The notes beneath the pieces were generated by a model. It made no database searches. It was not told the DNA's origin and was given only the letters and a program-made list of their open reading frames with translations. A program made the translations under genes and the position numbers. A stretch of DNA of 64,000 nt from CAYZWU01 sp964482235 (GTDB lineage Bacteria; Planctomycetota; B15-G4; CAYZWU01): the NCBI GenBank assembly GCA_964482235.1, contig CAYZWU010000007.1:62001-126000 (forward strand). The letters are read 5' to 3'. Positions 29,257-39,037 of the stretch are shown here, piece after piece (position 1 is the first letter of the stretch; every line of letters begins with the position of its first letter).

Positions 29257-31164
29257 ATGCCCGGAAAAGAGAGGATGAACCGGCGGTTCTTCATCAAGAC
29301 CGTGGGAGCGGCGGGAGCCTTTCCCCTGAGCTTCACGCTCGATCCGATTGCCCATGGGAAAGGAACCGCCTCGGCGCGGCCGCGGCCGCCGAATGCGCCG
29401 CGCAGCCGAAATCCCGATGGTACGGCCATCCCGAGCCGCCCGTCCCGATTCGAGGAGAAGGTCCTGGAGGCCGATTTCTGCGTCGTGGGCGGCGGCATGG
29501 CCGGGCTGATCGCCGCCCTGGCTGCAGCCCGCCGCGGAGTCAGGACGGTGCTGATGCAGGACAGGCCGGTCCTGGGCGGCAACGCGTCATCGGAGATCCG
29601 GATGCATATCTGCGGCGCCCACGGCAGGGACAACAGGGAGACGGGCATCCTCGAAGAGATCATGATGGAGAACTGGTACCGGAATCCCGGCCTGAAGTAC
29701 ACGATCTGGGATACGGTCCTTTACGAGAAGGCGCGCTTCCAGGAGAACCTCACCCTGCTGCTCAACTGCTCCTGCAACGACGTGGCGGCGAGGGGGAAGC
29801 GGATCGAGAGCATCCGCGGCTGGCAGACGACCTCGCAGACCTGGTTCCGCGTGAAGGCCCGCCTCTTCGCCGACTGCTCGGGCGACTCCGTTCTCAGGGT
29901 CTGCGGCGCTGAGTTCCGGTGGGGGCGCGAGGCGAGAGACGAGTTCGACGAGTCCCACGCTCCGGCGAAGGGCGACAGGAAGACGATGGGGAACTCGATC
30001 CTGATCCAGCTCAGGGAGACGGAAGACCACGTCCCCTTCATCGCACCCGAATGGGCGTACCGGTTCGGGAAGAGCGACCTGACCCATCGCAACCTGAATC
30101 CGCCGGGCAACAACTTCTGGTGGCTCGAGATCGGCGGGGAGCAGGACACGATCGCCGACGCCGAGGAGATCCGCGACGAGCTGCTGAAGATCGCCTTCGG
30201 CGTCTGGGACTTCATCAAGAACCATCCCGACGGACGGGGCAGAAAGTGGGAGCTCGACTGGATCGGGGCCCTGCCCGGCAAGAGGGAGAATGTCCGCTAC
30301 GTGGGCGATCACGTTCTCACCCAGAACGACGTGGCGTCTGGCGGGCGGTTCGACGACATGGTGGCCTACGGCGGCTGGACGATGGACGACCATCACCCGG
30401 CCGCGTTCCGGCACAGGGGGGCGCCCACGATCTTCCATCCCGCTCCATCGCCTTTCGGCATCCCGTACAGGAGCCTCTACTCGCGCAACATCGAGAACCT
30501 CTTCTTCGCCGGGCGCAACATCTCCGCCTCGCACATGGCCATGAGCGCCACCCGTGTCATGGCGACCTGTTCCCTCGTCGGGCAGGCGGTGGGCACGGCG
30601 GCGGCGCTGGCTGTCCGCGACGGCTTGACGCCCCGCGGCGTCTACACCGAGAGGATCTCGGAGTTCCAGGAGATCCTGATGGACGACGACTGCTGGCTCC
30701 CCGGGAGAAAGAGGATCGTTCCGGATATCTCGCTCCGGGCCGTGTTGACAGCCTCGTCGGGCGATCCCGAGCCGCTTCGCAGCGGCGTGGACCGGAAGCT
30801 GGGAAAGGAAGAGAACGGCTGGTGGGGCGAGCCTGGCGAGTGGGTCGAGTACCGCTTTCCCGAAATGCTGAAGCTGTCGCGGGCACGGTTAGTCTTCGAC
30901 AGCCAGCTCGATCGCAATCGGCGCATGCCGCACGCCTATTCCGGAAAGGGGAGGAATGTCGCCTTTCCCGGGACGATCTGCCGCGACTTCGATCTCCTTG
31001 TCAAGGAGAAGAGCGGGGAGTGGCGCGTCGTCAAGGAGGTCAGGGGCAACCATCACCGCCTCGTGAAGGTTCCCCTCGATCTGACGGCCGAGAGGATCCG
31101 GTTCGTGCCCGGAAAGCCGTGGGGCGGGACCAGGGTCCACCTCTTTGCCTTTGATCTATCCTGA
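29257..31164 (+). CDS. Tat-exported FAD-dependent oxidoreductase
   Basis: 635 residues from the ATG at 29257, behind a ggagg site; an earlier ATG at 29218 overlaps the nuclease stop. A Tat signal (NRRFFIKT) is followed by the dinucleotide-binding motif FCVVGGGMAGLIAALAAARRG (about residues 70-90) and GGNASSEIRMH, typical of the FAD_oxidored family found beside sulfatases. The C-terminal region after about residue 500 is a beta-rich domain (FPEMLKLSRARLVFDSQLDR). Probably acts on sugars or other carbohydrate-derived compounds in the periplasm (inference from the downstream sulfatase). Confidence 0.82.
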   Translation: MPGKERMNRRFFIKTVGAAGAFPLSFTLDPIAHGKGTASARPRPPNAPRSRNPDGTAIPSRPSRFEEKVLEADFCVVGGGMAGLIAALAAARRGVRTVLMQDRPVLGGNASSEIRMHICGAHGRDNRETGILEEIMMENWYRNPGLKYTIWDTVLYEKARFQENLTLLLNCSCNDVAARGKRIESIRGWQTTSQTWFRVKARLFADCSGDSVLRVCGAEFRWGREARDEFDESHAPAKGDRKTMGNSILIQLRETEDHVPFIAPEWAYRFGKSDLTHRNLNPPGNNFWWLEIGGEQDTIADAEEIRDELLKIAFGVWDFIKNHPDGRGRKWELDWIGALPGKRENVRYVGDHVLTQNDVASGGRFDDMVAYGGWTMDDHHPAAFRHRGAPTIFHPAPSPFGIPYRSLYSRNIENLFFAGRNISASHMAMSATRVMATCSLVGQAVGTAAALAVRDGLTPRGVYTERISEFQEILMDDDCWLPGRKRIVPDISLRAVLTASSGDPEPLRSGVDRKLGKEENGWWGEPGEWVEYRFPEMLKLSRARLVFDSQLDRNRRMPHAYSGKGRNVAFPGTICRDFDLLVKEKSGEWRVVKEVRGNHHRLVKVPLDLTAERIRFVPGKPWGGTRVHLFAFDLS

Positions 31165-31225
31165 CCCTTTCGAGGATCATCACTCTTCCTCCCGGGAAGA
31201 GAGTGCGAGTCGGAGAGAGAGGACC

Positions 31226-32716
31226 ATGACAAGCCGATCAGGCTTTACACGCCGCGACTTCATGAGAACGATCGGCGCCGGGGCCGCCGCCCTGGCCGTT
31301 CCGGGCTGCGCCGGTCTCGCCGGGCGTTCCAGACCGGGCAAGCCGAACATCGTCTACATCCTGGCCGACGATCTCGGCTACGGCGATCTCACCTGCCTCA
31401 ACGCGGAGTCGAAGATCCCCACGCCGAACATGAACCGGCTGGCTGCCGAAGGGATCCGTTTCCTCGACGCCCACTCGCCGTCGGCCGTCTGCACGCCGAC
31501 CCGCTACGGGATCCTCACGGGCCGCTACTGCTGGCGGTCCAGCCTGAAGAGCGGCGTTCTCGTGGGCACGTCGCCCAGCCTGATCGAGCCGGGGCGCCTG
31601 ACCGCGGCATCGCTGCTCAAGAGACACGGCTATGCCACGGCGTGCATCGGCAAGTGGCATCTCGGGCTCGGGAGCGGGAAGGAGACCGACTTCTCGAAGC
31701 TCCTCACCCCGGGGCCGAACGACTTCGGATTCGACACCTTCTTCGGCATCCCGGCGTCCCTCGACATGGAGCCCTATGTCTACGTGGAGAACGACCGCGT
31801 CACCCGGCCTCCATCGGGAAGAATCGAGGCGTCGCCGCGGCCGGCCTTCTACCGGGCCGGGCGCATCGCGCCCGACTTCAAGATCGAGGATGTGCTGCCC
31901 GTTCTGACGCGGAAGTCGATCGACTTCATCGAGAGCCATCACGAGAAGAAGCCGGGCGACCCGTTCTTCCTCTACCTTCCTCTCACGGCGCCGCACACCC
32001 CGTGGGTGCCGTCCGGGTCGGTCAAGGGATCGAGCCGCGCCGGGACATACGGCGATTTCGTGGTGCAGGTCGACAGGAGCGTGGGCCGGATCCTGAAGGC
32101 TCTGGACCGGACGGGCCTGGCGGAGAACACGCTGGTGGTGCTGACGAGCGACAACGGCTCGCACTGGACCCGGAAGTGGATCGACAGGTTCAATCACCGG
32201 GCCAACTACTCGTTCCGCGGCCAGAAGGCGGATATCTGGGACGGCGGGCACCGCGTTCCGTTCCTCGCCCGGTGGCCCGGCAGGATCAGGCCCGGATCGG
32301 TCAGCCGCGAGACGATCTGCCTCACCGATCTTCTGGCCACCTGCGCCGCCATCGTGGGCGAGCCCCTGCCCGACGATGCCGGCGAGGACAGCTTCGACAT
32401 CCTGCCCGCACTTCGAGGCGAGAAGCTCGATCAGCCGATCCGGGAGGCCACGGTCCTTCATTCCTTCAAGGGCAAGTTCGCCATCCGTCAGGGACCGTGG
32501 AAGCTGATCACGAGCCTCGGATCAGGCGGCTTCTCCAGCCCGGTCAACCGGAAGCCCGAGCCCGGCGGGGCGCAGGGGCAGCTCTACAACATGGAGGAGG
32601 ACGTGGCGGAGGCGAACAACCTCTGGCTCGAGAGGCCCGATCTGGTAGAGCGGCTGACCGGTCTTCTCGACAGGTACAGGGAGAGCGGCCGAAGCCGGCC
32701 TTTGGGGGCATTCTGA
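31226..32716 (+). CDS. Tat-exported formylglycine-dependent arylsulfatase
   Basis: 496 residues from the ATG at 31226. Tat signal TRRDFMRT with a possible lipobox at GCAGL. The sulfatase domain begins KPNIVYILADDLGYGDL (metal Asp pair), and the active-site motif is AVCTPTRYGILTGRY, satisfying CxPxR for formylglycine. IGKWHLG carries conserved Lys and His, and VLTSDNGSHW provides distal metal ligands. Hydrolyses sulfate esters, probably on polysaccharides. Lies 61 bases after the FAD oxidoreductase, forming a likely two-gene catabolic unit. Confidence 0.9.
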   Translation: MTSRSGFTRRDFMRTIGAGAAALAVPGCAGLAGRSRPGKPNIVYILADDLGYGDLTCLNAESKIPTPNMNRLAAEGIRFLDAHSPSAVCTPTRYGILTGRYCWRSSLKSGVLVGTSPSLIEPGRLTAASLLKRHGYATACIGKWHLGLGSGKETDFSKLLTPGPNDFGFDTFFGIPASLDMEPYVYVENDRVTRPPSGRIEASPRPAFYRAGRIAPDFKIEDVLPVLTRKSIDFIESHHEKKPGDPFFLYLPLTAPHTPWVPSGSVKGSSRAGTYGDFVVQVDRSVGRILKALDRTGLAENTLVVLTSDNGSHWTRKWIDRFNHRANYSFRGQKADIWDGGHRVPFLARWPGRIRPGSVSRETICLTDLLATCAAIVGEPLPDDAGEDSFDILPALRGEKLDQPIREATVLHSFKGKFAIRQGPWKLITSLGSGGFSSPVNRKPEPGGAQGQLYNMEEDVAEANNLWLERPDLVERLTGLLDRYRESGRSRPLGAF

Positions 32717-32763
32717 TCAGGGAGCACGTTCAGGGCAGGGCTGGGCCGAGGCTCCATCGCTCG

Positions 32764-33207
32764 TCATGATCCGAAGAGATCGCTCAGATGTCGATCGGAG
32801 AAGAGGTCGATACCGAGCAGGCATTTGATCACGTAGGCGGCCAGGAAAAGAGCGGAGAACAGCACGGAGATGAAACCGAACAGCAGGATGAGCCGCGCGA
32901 AGCGTGTTGACTTTCTTCTCCGTTCCTCCAGGACCGTCAGCGTCTTTTCACGCCTGTCCTTGCCCAGAAGAAAGACGACATAGAATCGCTGGAAATAGAG
33001 AGAGAAGGTGGTCCGGAGATCGATGATGTGCCTGGGTTTTGATCCGGCATTCGAGAAGGCCTTGTCGAGGCCGGTGCTCAGGCCTTCGAGCTGCTTCTCG
33101 TCAAAGGATTCGAGTATCTCCCTCGGAATGGAACGGAGAATCCGGTCCAGGACAAATGGATCCTCCTCGATCTTCTTCAATTGTTCCTGGGAGACGGAGG
33201 AAGTCAT
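32764..33207 (-). CDS. Small single-helix membrane protein of unknown function
   Basis: 147 residues. The soluble N-terminal part contains IPREILESFDEKQLEGL and HIIDLRTTFSLYFQRFYVVFLLGKDRR, followed by a basic stretch (EERRRKSTR) and one long hydrophobic segment at about 104-130. This layout matches a widespread small uncharacterised membrane-protein family that is often misnamed after an unrelated shikimate-pathway enzyme; I assign no function. Downstream of, and co-directional with, the putative sensor gene at 33226-33744. Confidence 0.6.
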   Translation of the reverse strand: MTSSVSQEQLKKIEEDPFVLDRILRSIPREILESFDEKQLEGLSTGLDKAFSNAGSKPRHIIDLRTTFSLYFQRFYVVFLLGKDRREKTLTVLEERRRKSTRFARLILLFGFISVLFSALFLAAYVIKCLLGIDLFSDRHLSDLFGS

Positions 33208-33225
33208 GCTGTTCAGTGTCCGCCC

Positions 33226-33744
33226 TTATTCCGACGTTTTTGCTGCCACGATGACCTTGCCCACGATTTGCTCGTCCTTCACGATGGGCTGGCACACGTA
33301 GATCACATCGCCTAGCCGAATGACTTTCTTTTCAGGGGAAATCGCAGCGGCTGCGAGTTCGATGGGGGCACCCGAGCGGCTGAAGGAGGCCGCCACGTTG
33401 TTGCCCTCGTCGAGCACCCAGGCCCAGCCGATGGCGGATTCGCCCTTCAGGTCGTTCAGGCCGGCAGCCAGGGCTTCCTTGTCGCCGGTGCAAAGGTCGG
33501 CGAGGCAATGGCCGCCGATCGCCTTGGCTGCAGCGCCGAACTCGAGAGCCTGGACATCCTTTTCCTCACCCGGATCGAACGAGATCAGGGCGGCCATGGT
33601 CAGGATCACGATCGTCGAGAGGCCGATCGTGATGCTTGTGATCCGCCGGGTGCCGCCGGCCTCGTAGTCTGGAAAGCCCGGCATCCTGTTCGATTTCCTG
33701 GAACCCTTGTCGGGCCAGTCGACCTTGAAAGCGCAATCGCCCAT
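33226..33744 (-). CDS. Membrane-anchored protein with extracytoplasmic sensor-like (Cache-type) domain, no output domain
   Basis: 172 residues: a cytoplasmic N terminus of about 35 residues, one helix (about 36-56) and an extracytoplasmic domain (60-172). The alternating strands WAWVLDEGNNVAASF, VIYVCQPIV and GKVIVAAKTS resemble a single Cache/PAS-like sensor fold. Two cysteines (GHCLADLC) could form a disulfide. There is no kinase or cyclase domain, so it may act as a ligand-binding subunit of a partner. Followed by the 32764-33207 membrane gene 18 bases later. Confidence 0.55.
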   Translation of the reverse strand: MGDCAFKVDWPDKGSRKSNRMPGFPDYEAGGTRRITSITIGLSTIVILTMAALISFDPGEEKDVQALEFGAAAKAIGGHCLADLCTGDKEALAAGLNDLKGESAIGWAWVLDEGNNVAASFSRSGAPIELAAAAISPEKKVIRLGDVIYVCQPIVKDEQIVGKVIVAAKTSE

Positions 33745-34227
33745 GCCTCTTCTCCTGTCAGGTATTCGCTGCCATAGATGCTCACGATATCATTCGGCTG
33801 TCGGGGCTCGAGCCGATCAGTTCGTGTTCTGGAAGGACACATACTCTTTTTCGGATCAGTGGCAGCGGAACTTGATGAATTCGTGCTTTTGACACTTCGG
33901 CGATGTGGGAGATGAAAAATATTTACTTCATATCAAACGGGAGTAGATACCGGACGGGTCTGCGTATATTATAGATCTCAGGTATCAAGGCTGAGTTTTC
34001 AGGAAGAATTGCCGCATACTTCACCTGTAACGAGGTCCTAACAGGCCGTTGAAAAAGTGCTTCGCGATCGAAAGCGAGAGATTTTGTGTCGGATCAAGGC
34101 GCCAAACCGCAGGCGAATCAGTGGATTCGCTGAGGATTTGGCAACGCAGAGCCGGCGCAAAAGATCCGTTTTCGGCTCGAATGACTTTTTCAACGGTCTG
34201 CTAAGGTAGCTTTGGAGGTTTGAACTG
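33745..34227. other. 483-base intergenic region carrying MITE copy 2
   Basis: Between divergent genes. 33745-34037 is AT-richer than the surroundings and may hold promoters for both sides, but no confident site was picked. 34038-34204 is the repeat described separately. No convincing coding sequence. Confidence 0.6.
34038..34204 (+). mobile_element. MITE-like element, copy 2
   Basis: 159-bp core (34042-34200), terminal inverted repeats CAGGCCGTTGAAAAAGT and CAGACCGTTGAAAAAGT (16 of 17 match), flanked by the 4-bp direct repeat CTAA. Same orientation as copy 1 and about 94% identical to it. Ends 24 bases before the start codon of the hybrid histidine kinase at 34228, so that gene's promoter lies within or beyond the element. 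Confidence 0.82.
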
Positions 34228-35790
34228 ATGATCAAGCCGGGGCGGGGGCGGTATCGAGGTAATCTTCTACTCGTCGAGGACGATCATGACTTTGTCGAAT
34301 CCTTGGCCGAGATCCTGACGAACGAGGGCTACGAGGTTCGCACCGCTGAAGGAGGGGAGCAGGCGCTTGAGGTCGTTGCCTCTTTTGCGGCCGACATCGC
34401 GCTGGTCGATATCCGCCTGGGCAAGGGAAACGGCCTCACTCTGATCCCTCAGCTCAAGAGGATCCTGCCGCAGGTGGTCTGCATCGCCATGACCGCCTAC
34501 GCTCACCTCGAGTCAGCCATCGAAGCGGTTCAACAGGGAGCGTACGACTACATCCGAAAACCGATCGACGTGCGCGATCTCCTGATGGTCCTGCAGCGTG
34601 CCCTGGAGAAGAGGCGGTTCGAGGAACGGCTACAGCAGATCCAGCGGGTCGAAACGGTCGGCAATCTCGCAAGCGCCGTGGCACACGACTTCAACAACAT
34701 CGTGACAGCCGTCATGGGGTACATGGACCTGCTGCACGAAGACGTGGCCAGCGGCAACGGATCGAAGAAGAGCCTCCTCGGCCACATCGAAGAGGTACGT
34801 CGGGCCGGGCAGCGGGCCACGGCGATCACGCGGCAGCTGCTCCTTTTCGTCCGCAACCAGGTCGCGAGGCCTGTTCCGCTCGATCTCAACAACGTCCTCG
34901 AAAAGCTGAAGAAGCTGCTTTTCCGGCTGATCCGCGTGGATATTCAGATCGAGATCGTCAAGGACCCGAATCTGCCCTCCATCCACGCCGATCCCGGCCG
35001 TATCGAACAGGTGGTGGTGAACCTGATGATCAATGCGGGCGATGCGATGGAGAGGGGCGGCACCCTGACGATCGAAACGAAATACGACTCGAGGCTCGAG
35101 GACAGGGAATCCGCCGGGGCCGCGGATCTTCCCGTTGTTCTTCGCATCTGCGACACGGGATGCGGCATGGATCAGGAGACGGCCGCCAAGGCCTTCGAAC
35201 CCTTCTTCACCACGAAGGAAGAGGGCAAGGGCACGGGGCTGGGATTGTGGACGGTGAAGAAGATCGTCGAAGAATCGGGCGGAGAGGTCTCGATCAACTC
35301 CTGCCCGCAAGAGGGGACAGCGGTGGAGATCAGGTTTCCCCTGTCCCTCGAGGAGGCGGAGCGAGACGACGGGCCTGCGGCGAAAGAGGAATCGCACGAC
35401 GGCGGGGAGACCATTCTCATCTGCGATGACAACGAGACCGTGCGTGCGGTGATGGATACGGTGCTCACGCGGCGAGGCTATACTGTTCTGGCCGCACGGG
35501 ACGGCCGGGAGGCGCTCCAGCTCTACGACGAAGCTTCAGGTGCCGTCGAGCTCCTTATCACGGATTTCGTGATGCCCGGGCTGTCCGGGCCGGAGCTCGC
35601 AAAGAAGCTGCGAGACGAGAAGGAACGGCTGCCTGTTCTTTTCGTGAGCGGCTACCAGTCTGCCAACGTCGACGGGAAGGAGATGCTCGATCCTCTTGGG
35701 GAGTTTCTTCAAAAACCGTTTCCCAGCGGTATACTGTTGAGCAGGGTCAGGAGGCTTCTCGACAGGAGTGCATTGATAGAATTGAAATGA
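34228..35790 (+). CDS. Hybrid sensor histidine kinase (REC-HisKA-HATPase-REC)
   Basis: 520 residues, soluble. N-terminal receiver domain (about 12-125) with phospho-acceptor Asp61 in ALVDIRLG. The HisKA region has the H-box AVAHDFNN (His153); the HATPase domain (about 255-370) shows NLMINAGDAM, the DTGCGM box and KGTGLGLWTV. A second receiver (about 392-510) has LLITDFVMPGLSG. No DNA-binding domain, so output must pass to another protein. The next gene, a membrane sensor kinase, starts seven bases after its stop, so the two are probably one signalling unit. A ggaggt site precedes the ATG. Confidence 0.9.
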   Translation: MIKPGRGRYRGNLLLVEDDHDFVESLAEILTNEGYEVRTAEGGEQALEVVASFAADIALVDIRLGKGNGLTLIPQLKRILPQVVCIAMTAYAHLESAIEAVQQGAYDYIRKPIDVRDLLMVLQRALEKRRFEERLQQIQRVETVGNLASAVAHDFNNIVTAVMGYMDLLHEDVASGNGSKKSLLGHIEEVRRAGQRATAITRQLLLFVRNQVARPVPLDLNNVLEKLKKLLFRLIRVDIQIEIVKDPNLPSIHADPGRIEQVVVNLMINAGDAMERGGTLTIETKYDSRLEDRESAGAADLPVVLRICDTGCGMDQETAAKAFEPFFTTKEEGKGTGLGLWTVKKIVEESGGEVSINSCPQEGTAVEIRFPLSLEEAERDDGPAAKEESHDGGETILICDDNETVRAVMDTVLTRRGYTVLAARDGREALQLYDEASGAVELLITDFVMPGLSGPELAKKLRDEKERLPVLFVSGYQSANVDGKEMLDPLGEFLQKPFPSGILLSRVRRLLDRSALIELK

Positions 35791-35797
35791 AAGCATC

Positions 35798-38700
35798 ATG
35801 AGACAACGTCTTGCTTTCCTTTTTCCCGCCGCGGTGCTGCTGATCGGCACCGGAGCATTCGCTCAGACTCCGGACATCGAATTTCATCAAGTCGGCTACG
35901 AGGGACCGAGGTTCTACGTCTGGTCCATCATTCAAGATACCGATGGGTTCATCTGGTATGCCGGGCGAGGGGCGATCAGGCGGTTCGACGGCCGCCGCAT
36001 CGATGAGTACGATATCATCGGGGGCGAGTGGGAGGATCGTTCGAGACGACGGATCTCCACCCTCTGCATGGATGCCGGCGGCGACCTCTGGGCCGGTGGG
36101 AGGGGGGGGCTCGTTCGATACGATCGGGACGGGAACAGCTGGCATGCCGTGCTGCCCGGTTCTTCCGATGACGACGCCTGCCTCAAGGAGTGGATCAAGA
36201 CGATCCACGTGGACAGTCGCGGCGACCTCTGGTTCCGGACCTCCAGGATCGTGGCTCAGTATCGGAAGGGATGCGGCGTGATCCGGATCCTTCGCCACGA
36301 TTCCGGCAGCGACAGCGGCTTACCCGATGGTCCGGTATGCGGCTTGTTCCAGGGCACGTCGGGACACTTCCTCATCGCAGTGAAGGGCGGGCATCTGATC
36401 GATCTCGATCCCGCGACCGGCCGCATGGAGCCGGTGGCATTCGCTGGGAATCTCGATTTCCGGGACAAAGTTCCAGAGGTCCGCTGTCTTCTCGATGAAG
36501 GCGACCGCGGCCTGCTGATCAGCACCTCCGAAGGATTGATCCACCATGACAGGAAATCCGGCGAATCCCGCCTGGTCGTCAGCCGATATCCCTCGGTGTC
36601 CTACACTAACAAGAGCAACGCCCGGGCGATGTGCCGGGACAGCACGGGCCGGCTCTGGGTGGGAACCCTGGCCGACGGTTTTCACGAGGTGGTGGAGGAG
36701 GAGGGAACCTCTCACATCTATCGCTTCGCGGCGCAGAATCCGTGGAGCATTCCCAGCAATGACGTGAACGCGATCTTCGAGGACAGAAGCGGGGTCATCT
36801 GGGTCGGAACCTCGCGCGGGCTCTGCCGGTTCAAGGGCGTCCTGGCCCATTTCATCCTTCACAGGACCAGAAATCATAGCGCCCCCGAGGAGCCGGGCGC
36901 CCTGCTGCGCTGCATCTTCACCGACTCCGAAGGGAAGGTCTGGGTGGGGACGCAGAAAAGAGGCCTTCTTTGCATGAGCCGGAGCCGCAACAGGTTCAAG
37001 TGGTATCAGAACGATTCGGACGACCCGGCGAGCTTGAGCCACGACTGCGTCATGGCGATCACCGAGGGGCCGGACGGATATCTCTGGTTCGGCACTGACG
37101 AACGCGGGCTCAGCCGGTGGAACCCTGAAAACGACGAATTTCACTGCATGCGCCACGTTCCCGGCCAGGCGAACAGTCCTGCATCCGACAGAATCACGGC
37201 GCTGCACTTCGATCCGCAAGGGATTCTCTGGATAGGATACCGGGACGGCCTGGGATACTACGATCCCCGAAACAATCGATTTTCCACCATCGAGATTCCG
37301 TTGAAGAGAGATACCCGCCTGTTCGGCGTCAACAGGAACGGGATCTATCCGGCCAAGGGAAACGGGTTGTGGATCACGACGAATCATGGGGATCTGTTCC
37401 ATCTCGACCGGAAAACGGGGGAGATGGCTCTCAAGCCCTTTCGACAAGCCAATCCGGAGGGGCGGCCCATCAGGCTGATCACGTCACTTTTCGATAGGGA
37501 CGGTTCGACCGTGTGGATCGGATCGAATGCGGGACTGATGCGATTCGATGTGAAAACGGGTCTTTTTCACCAGTTCAACCAACCCGGTCTCCAGAGGTTC
37601 GTCATGGGCATGCTCCTGGACGATGCCGGAATGATCTGGATCTCCACATCCTGGTACGGCCTTCTTTGCTTCGATCCCGCAGAGGCTACATTGAACAGCT
37701 TTCTCACTCCGGAGAATGTGCGCGGACGCTTTTTCACCACCTACGCGTGCCATCGCAGCCCGAGCGGCGAGATGTTCTTTGCCTGCCGCGACGGAGTTCT
37801 TTGCTTCTGCCCGGACTCGCTCACGACGGGCCCGTACGACCCCAACCTGAAGATGACCCGGTTCAGCGTGCTGGGAGAATCGAGGAAACCGACCCAGTCG
37901 ACAGCAGCTGTTCCGGAGTTCGACCTCGAGTATGACGACAGGCTCATCTCCTTCGAGTTCGCCGCCCTGGAGTACTCCGATCCCGACGGTGTCAGGCACG
38001 CTTACCGGCTGCTCGGGATGAGCGACGACTGGAACCATTGCGGCCTGGAAAGAATTGCCAGCTATGCGAAACTGACGAAGGGCAGGTATGTTTTCCAGGT
38101 CAAGGCCGCGAACGCCGCCGGCATCTGGTCCGAGCCGAAGGATCTGGCAGTCATCCACGTCGAGGCCGCTCCCTGGCAGACATGGTGGTTCCGGCTGACC
38201 GTCATTGCCGGACTGGCCGTCTTCATCTACGTTCTGTGGCAGTGGCGCGTTCGGCGGATCCGCTCCCAGAACAAGGCTCTCGGCATCGAAATCTCGAAAC
38301 GTACGGCGGAACTGAAGAGCGCCCAGGAAGCCCTGATCGAGGGCGAGCGTCTTGCGGCCATCGGCCAGGTCACGGCAACGGTGAGCCACGAGATCAGGAA
38401 TCCTCTCAGCACGATCGCCGCCTCGGCCTACTCCATCCGCAGCCGGATGACGGATGAGAAAGCGGAGTTCAACCGTCCTCTCGATCGCATCGAGCGCAAC
38501 GTGGCGCGCTGCGTCCGGATCACAGAGGAACTGCTGGATTTCAGCCGTAATCCCAGGATCGAACCGGAAACTACCGATGTCGATGACTGGCTGGCGCAGA
38601 CTCTGCAGAGCGAGGATCTTCCCGACAACCTGACCGTCCGTTTCGAACCCGGGACCGGCATACTGATGGATCTCGATCGCCACTGGCTGGGCCGATGCCT

Positions 38701-39037
38701 CCGCAATCTGGTGATGAATGCCTATGAGGCATCGAGGGAAATGCACGCTGATCCTGATCCGGTGATTGTGACGGTGGAGTCCGAGGTCAAGTCTGATCGA
38801 CTCGAGATCCGTGTCCGCGACAAGGGGCCGGGGGTCTCGGAGAACGATCTCGATAGGATCTTCGAGCCGCTGTTCAGTACAAGAAACTTCGGTTCAGGGC
38901 TCGGGCTTCCCTTTGTCAAGCGGTTGATGGAGTTGATGAAGGGGGGGATCTCCATCACCAGCAGGGACAATGCCGGAACAACGGCAACGCTCTGGATCGA
39001 GATCGGATACGGAGCCCGCGCAATCTCCGCCACTTAG
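35798..39037 (+). CDS. Periplasmic beta-propeller sensor histidine kinase (Reg_prop, Y_Y_Y, HisKA, HATPase)
   Basis: 1079 residues. A signal peptide (1-22) is followed by a large periplasmic part (about 25-690) with many repeats of the two-component propeller type (for example GFIWYAGRG, GRLWVGTLADG, GVIWVGTSRGL, GKVWVGTQKRGL, GILWIGYRDGL). Then come a Y_Y_Y-like Ig domain (about 705-785), one helix (about 795-815), a coiled coil, an H-box VSHEIRNPLST (His864) and a HATPase domain with MNAYEA, DKGPG and GSGLGL. No receiver or HTYP regulator; probably works with the hybrid kinase upstream. The ligand is unknown. Its last codons form one arm of a long inverted repeat. Confidence 0.88.
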   Translation: MRQRLAFLFPAAVLLIGTGAFAQTPDIEFHQVGYEGPRFYVWSIIQDTDGFIWYAGRGAIRRFDGRRIDEYDIIGGEWEDRSRRRISTLCMDAGGDLWAGGRGGLVRYDRDGNSWHAVLPGSSDDDACLKEWIKTIHVDSRGDLWFRTSRIVAQYRKGCGVIRILRHDSGSDSGLPDGPVCGLFQGTSGHFLIAVKGGHLIDLDPATGRMEPVAFAGNLDFRDKVPEVRCLLDEGDRGLLISTSEGLIHHDRKSGESRLVVSRYPSVSYTNKSNARAMCRDSTGRLWVGTLADGFHEVVEEEGTSHIYRFAAQNPWSIPSNDVNAIFEDRSGVIWVGTSRGLCRFKGVLAHFILHRTRNHSAPEEPGALLRCIFTDSEGKVWVGTQKRGLLCMSRSRNRFKWYQNDSDDPASLSHDCVMAITEGPDGYLWFGTDERGLSRWNPENDEFHCMRHVPGQANSPASDRITALHFDPQGILWIGYRDGLGYYDPRNNRFSTIEIPLKRDTRLFGVNRNGIYPAKGNGLWITTNHGDLFHLDRKTGEMALKPFRQANPEGRPIRLITSLFDRDGSTVWIGSNAGLMRFDVKTGLFHQFNQPGLQRFVMGMLLDDAGMIWISTSWYGLLCFDPAEATLNSFLTPENVRGRFFTTYACHRSPSGEMFFACRDGVLCFCPDSLTTGPYDPNLKMTRFSVLGESRKPTQSTAAVPEFDLEYDDRLISFEFAALEYSDPDGVRHAYRLLGMSDDWNHCGLERIASYAKLTKGRYVFQVKAANAAGIWSEPKDLAVIHVEAAPWQTWWFRLTVIAGLAVFIYVLWQWRVRRIRSQNKALGIEISKRTAELKSAQEALIEGERLAAIGQVTATVSHEIRNPLSTIAASAYSIRSRMTDEKAEFNRPLDRIERNVARCVRITEELLDFSRNPRIEPETTDVDDWLAQTLQSEDLPDNLTVRFEPGTGILMDLDRHWLGRCLRNLVMNAYEASREMHADPDPVIVTVESEVKSDRLEIRVRDKGPGVSENDLDRIFEPLFSTRNFGSGLGLPFVKRLMELMKGGISITSRDNAGTTATLWIEIGYGARAISAT

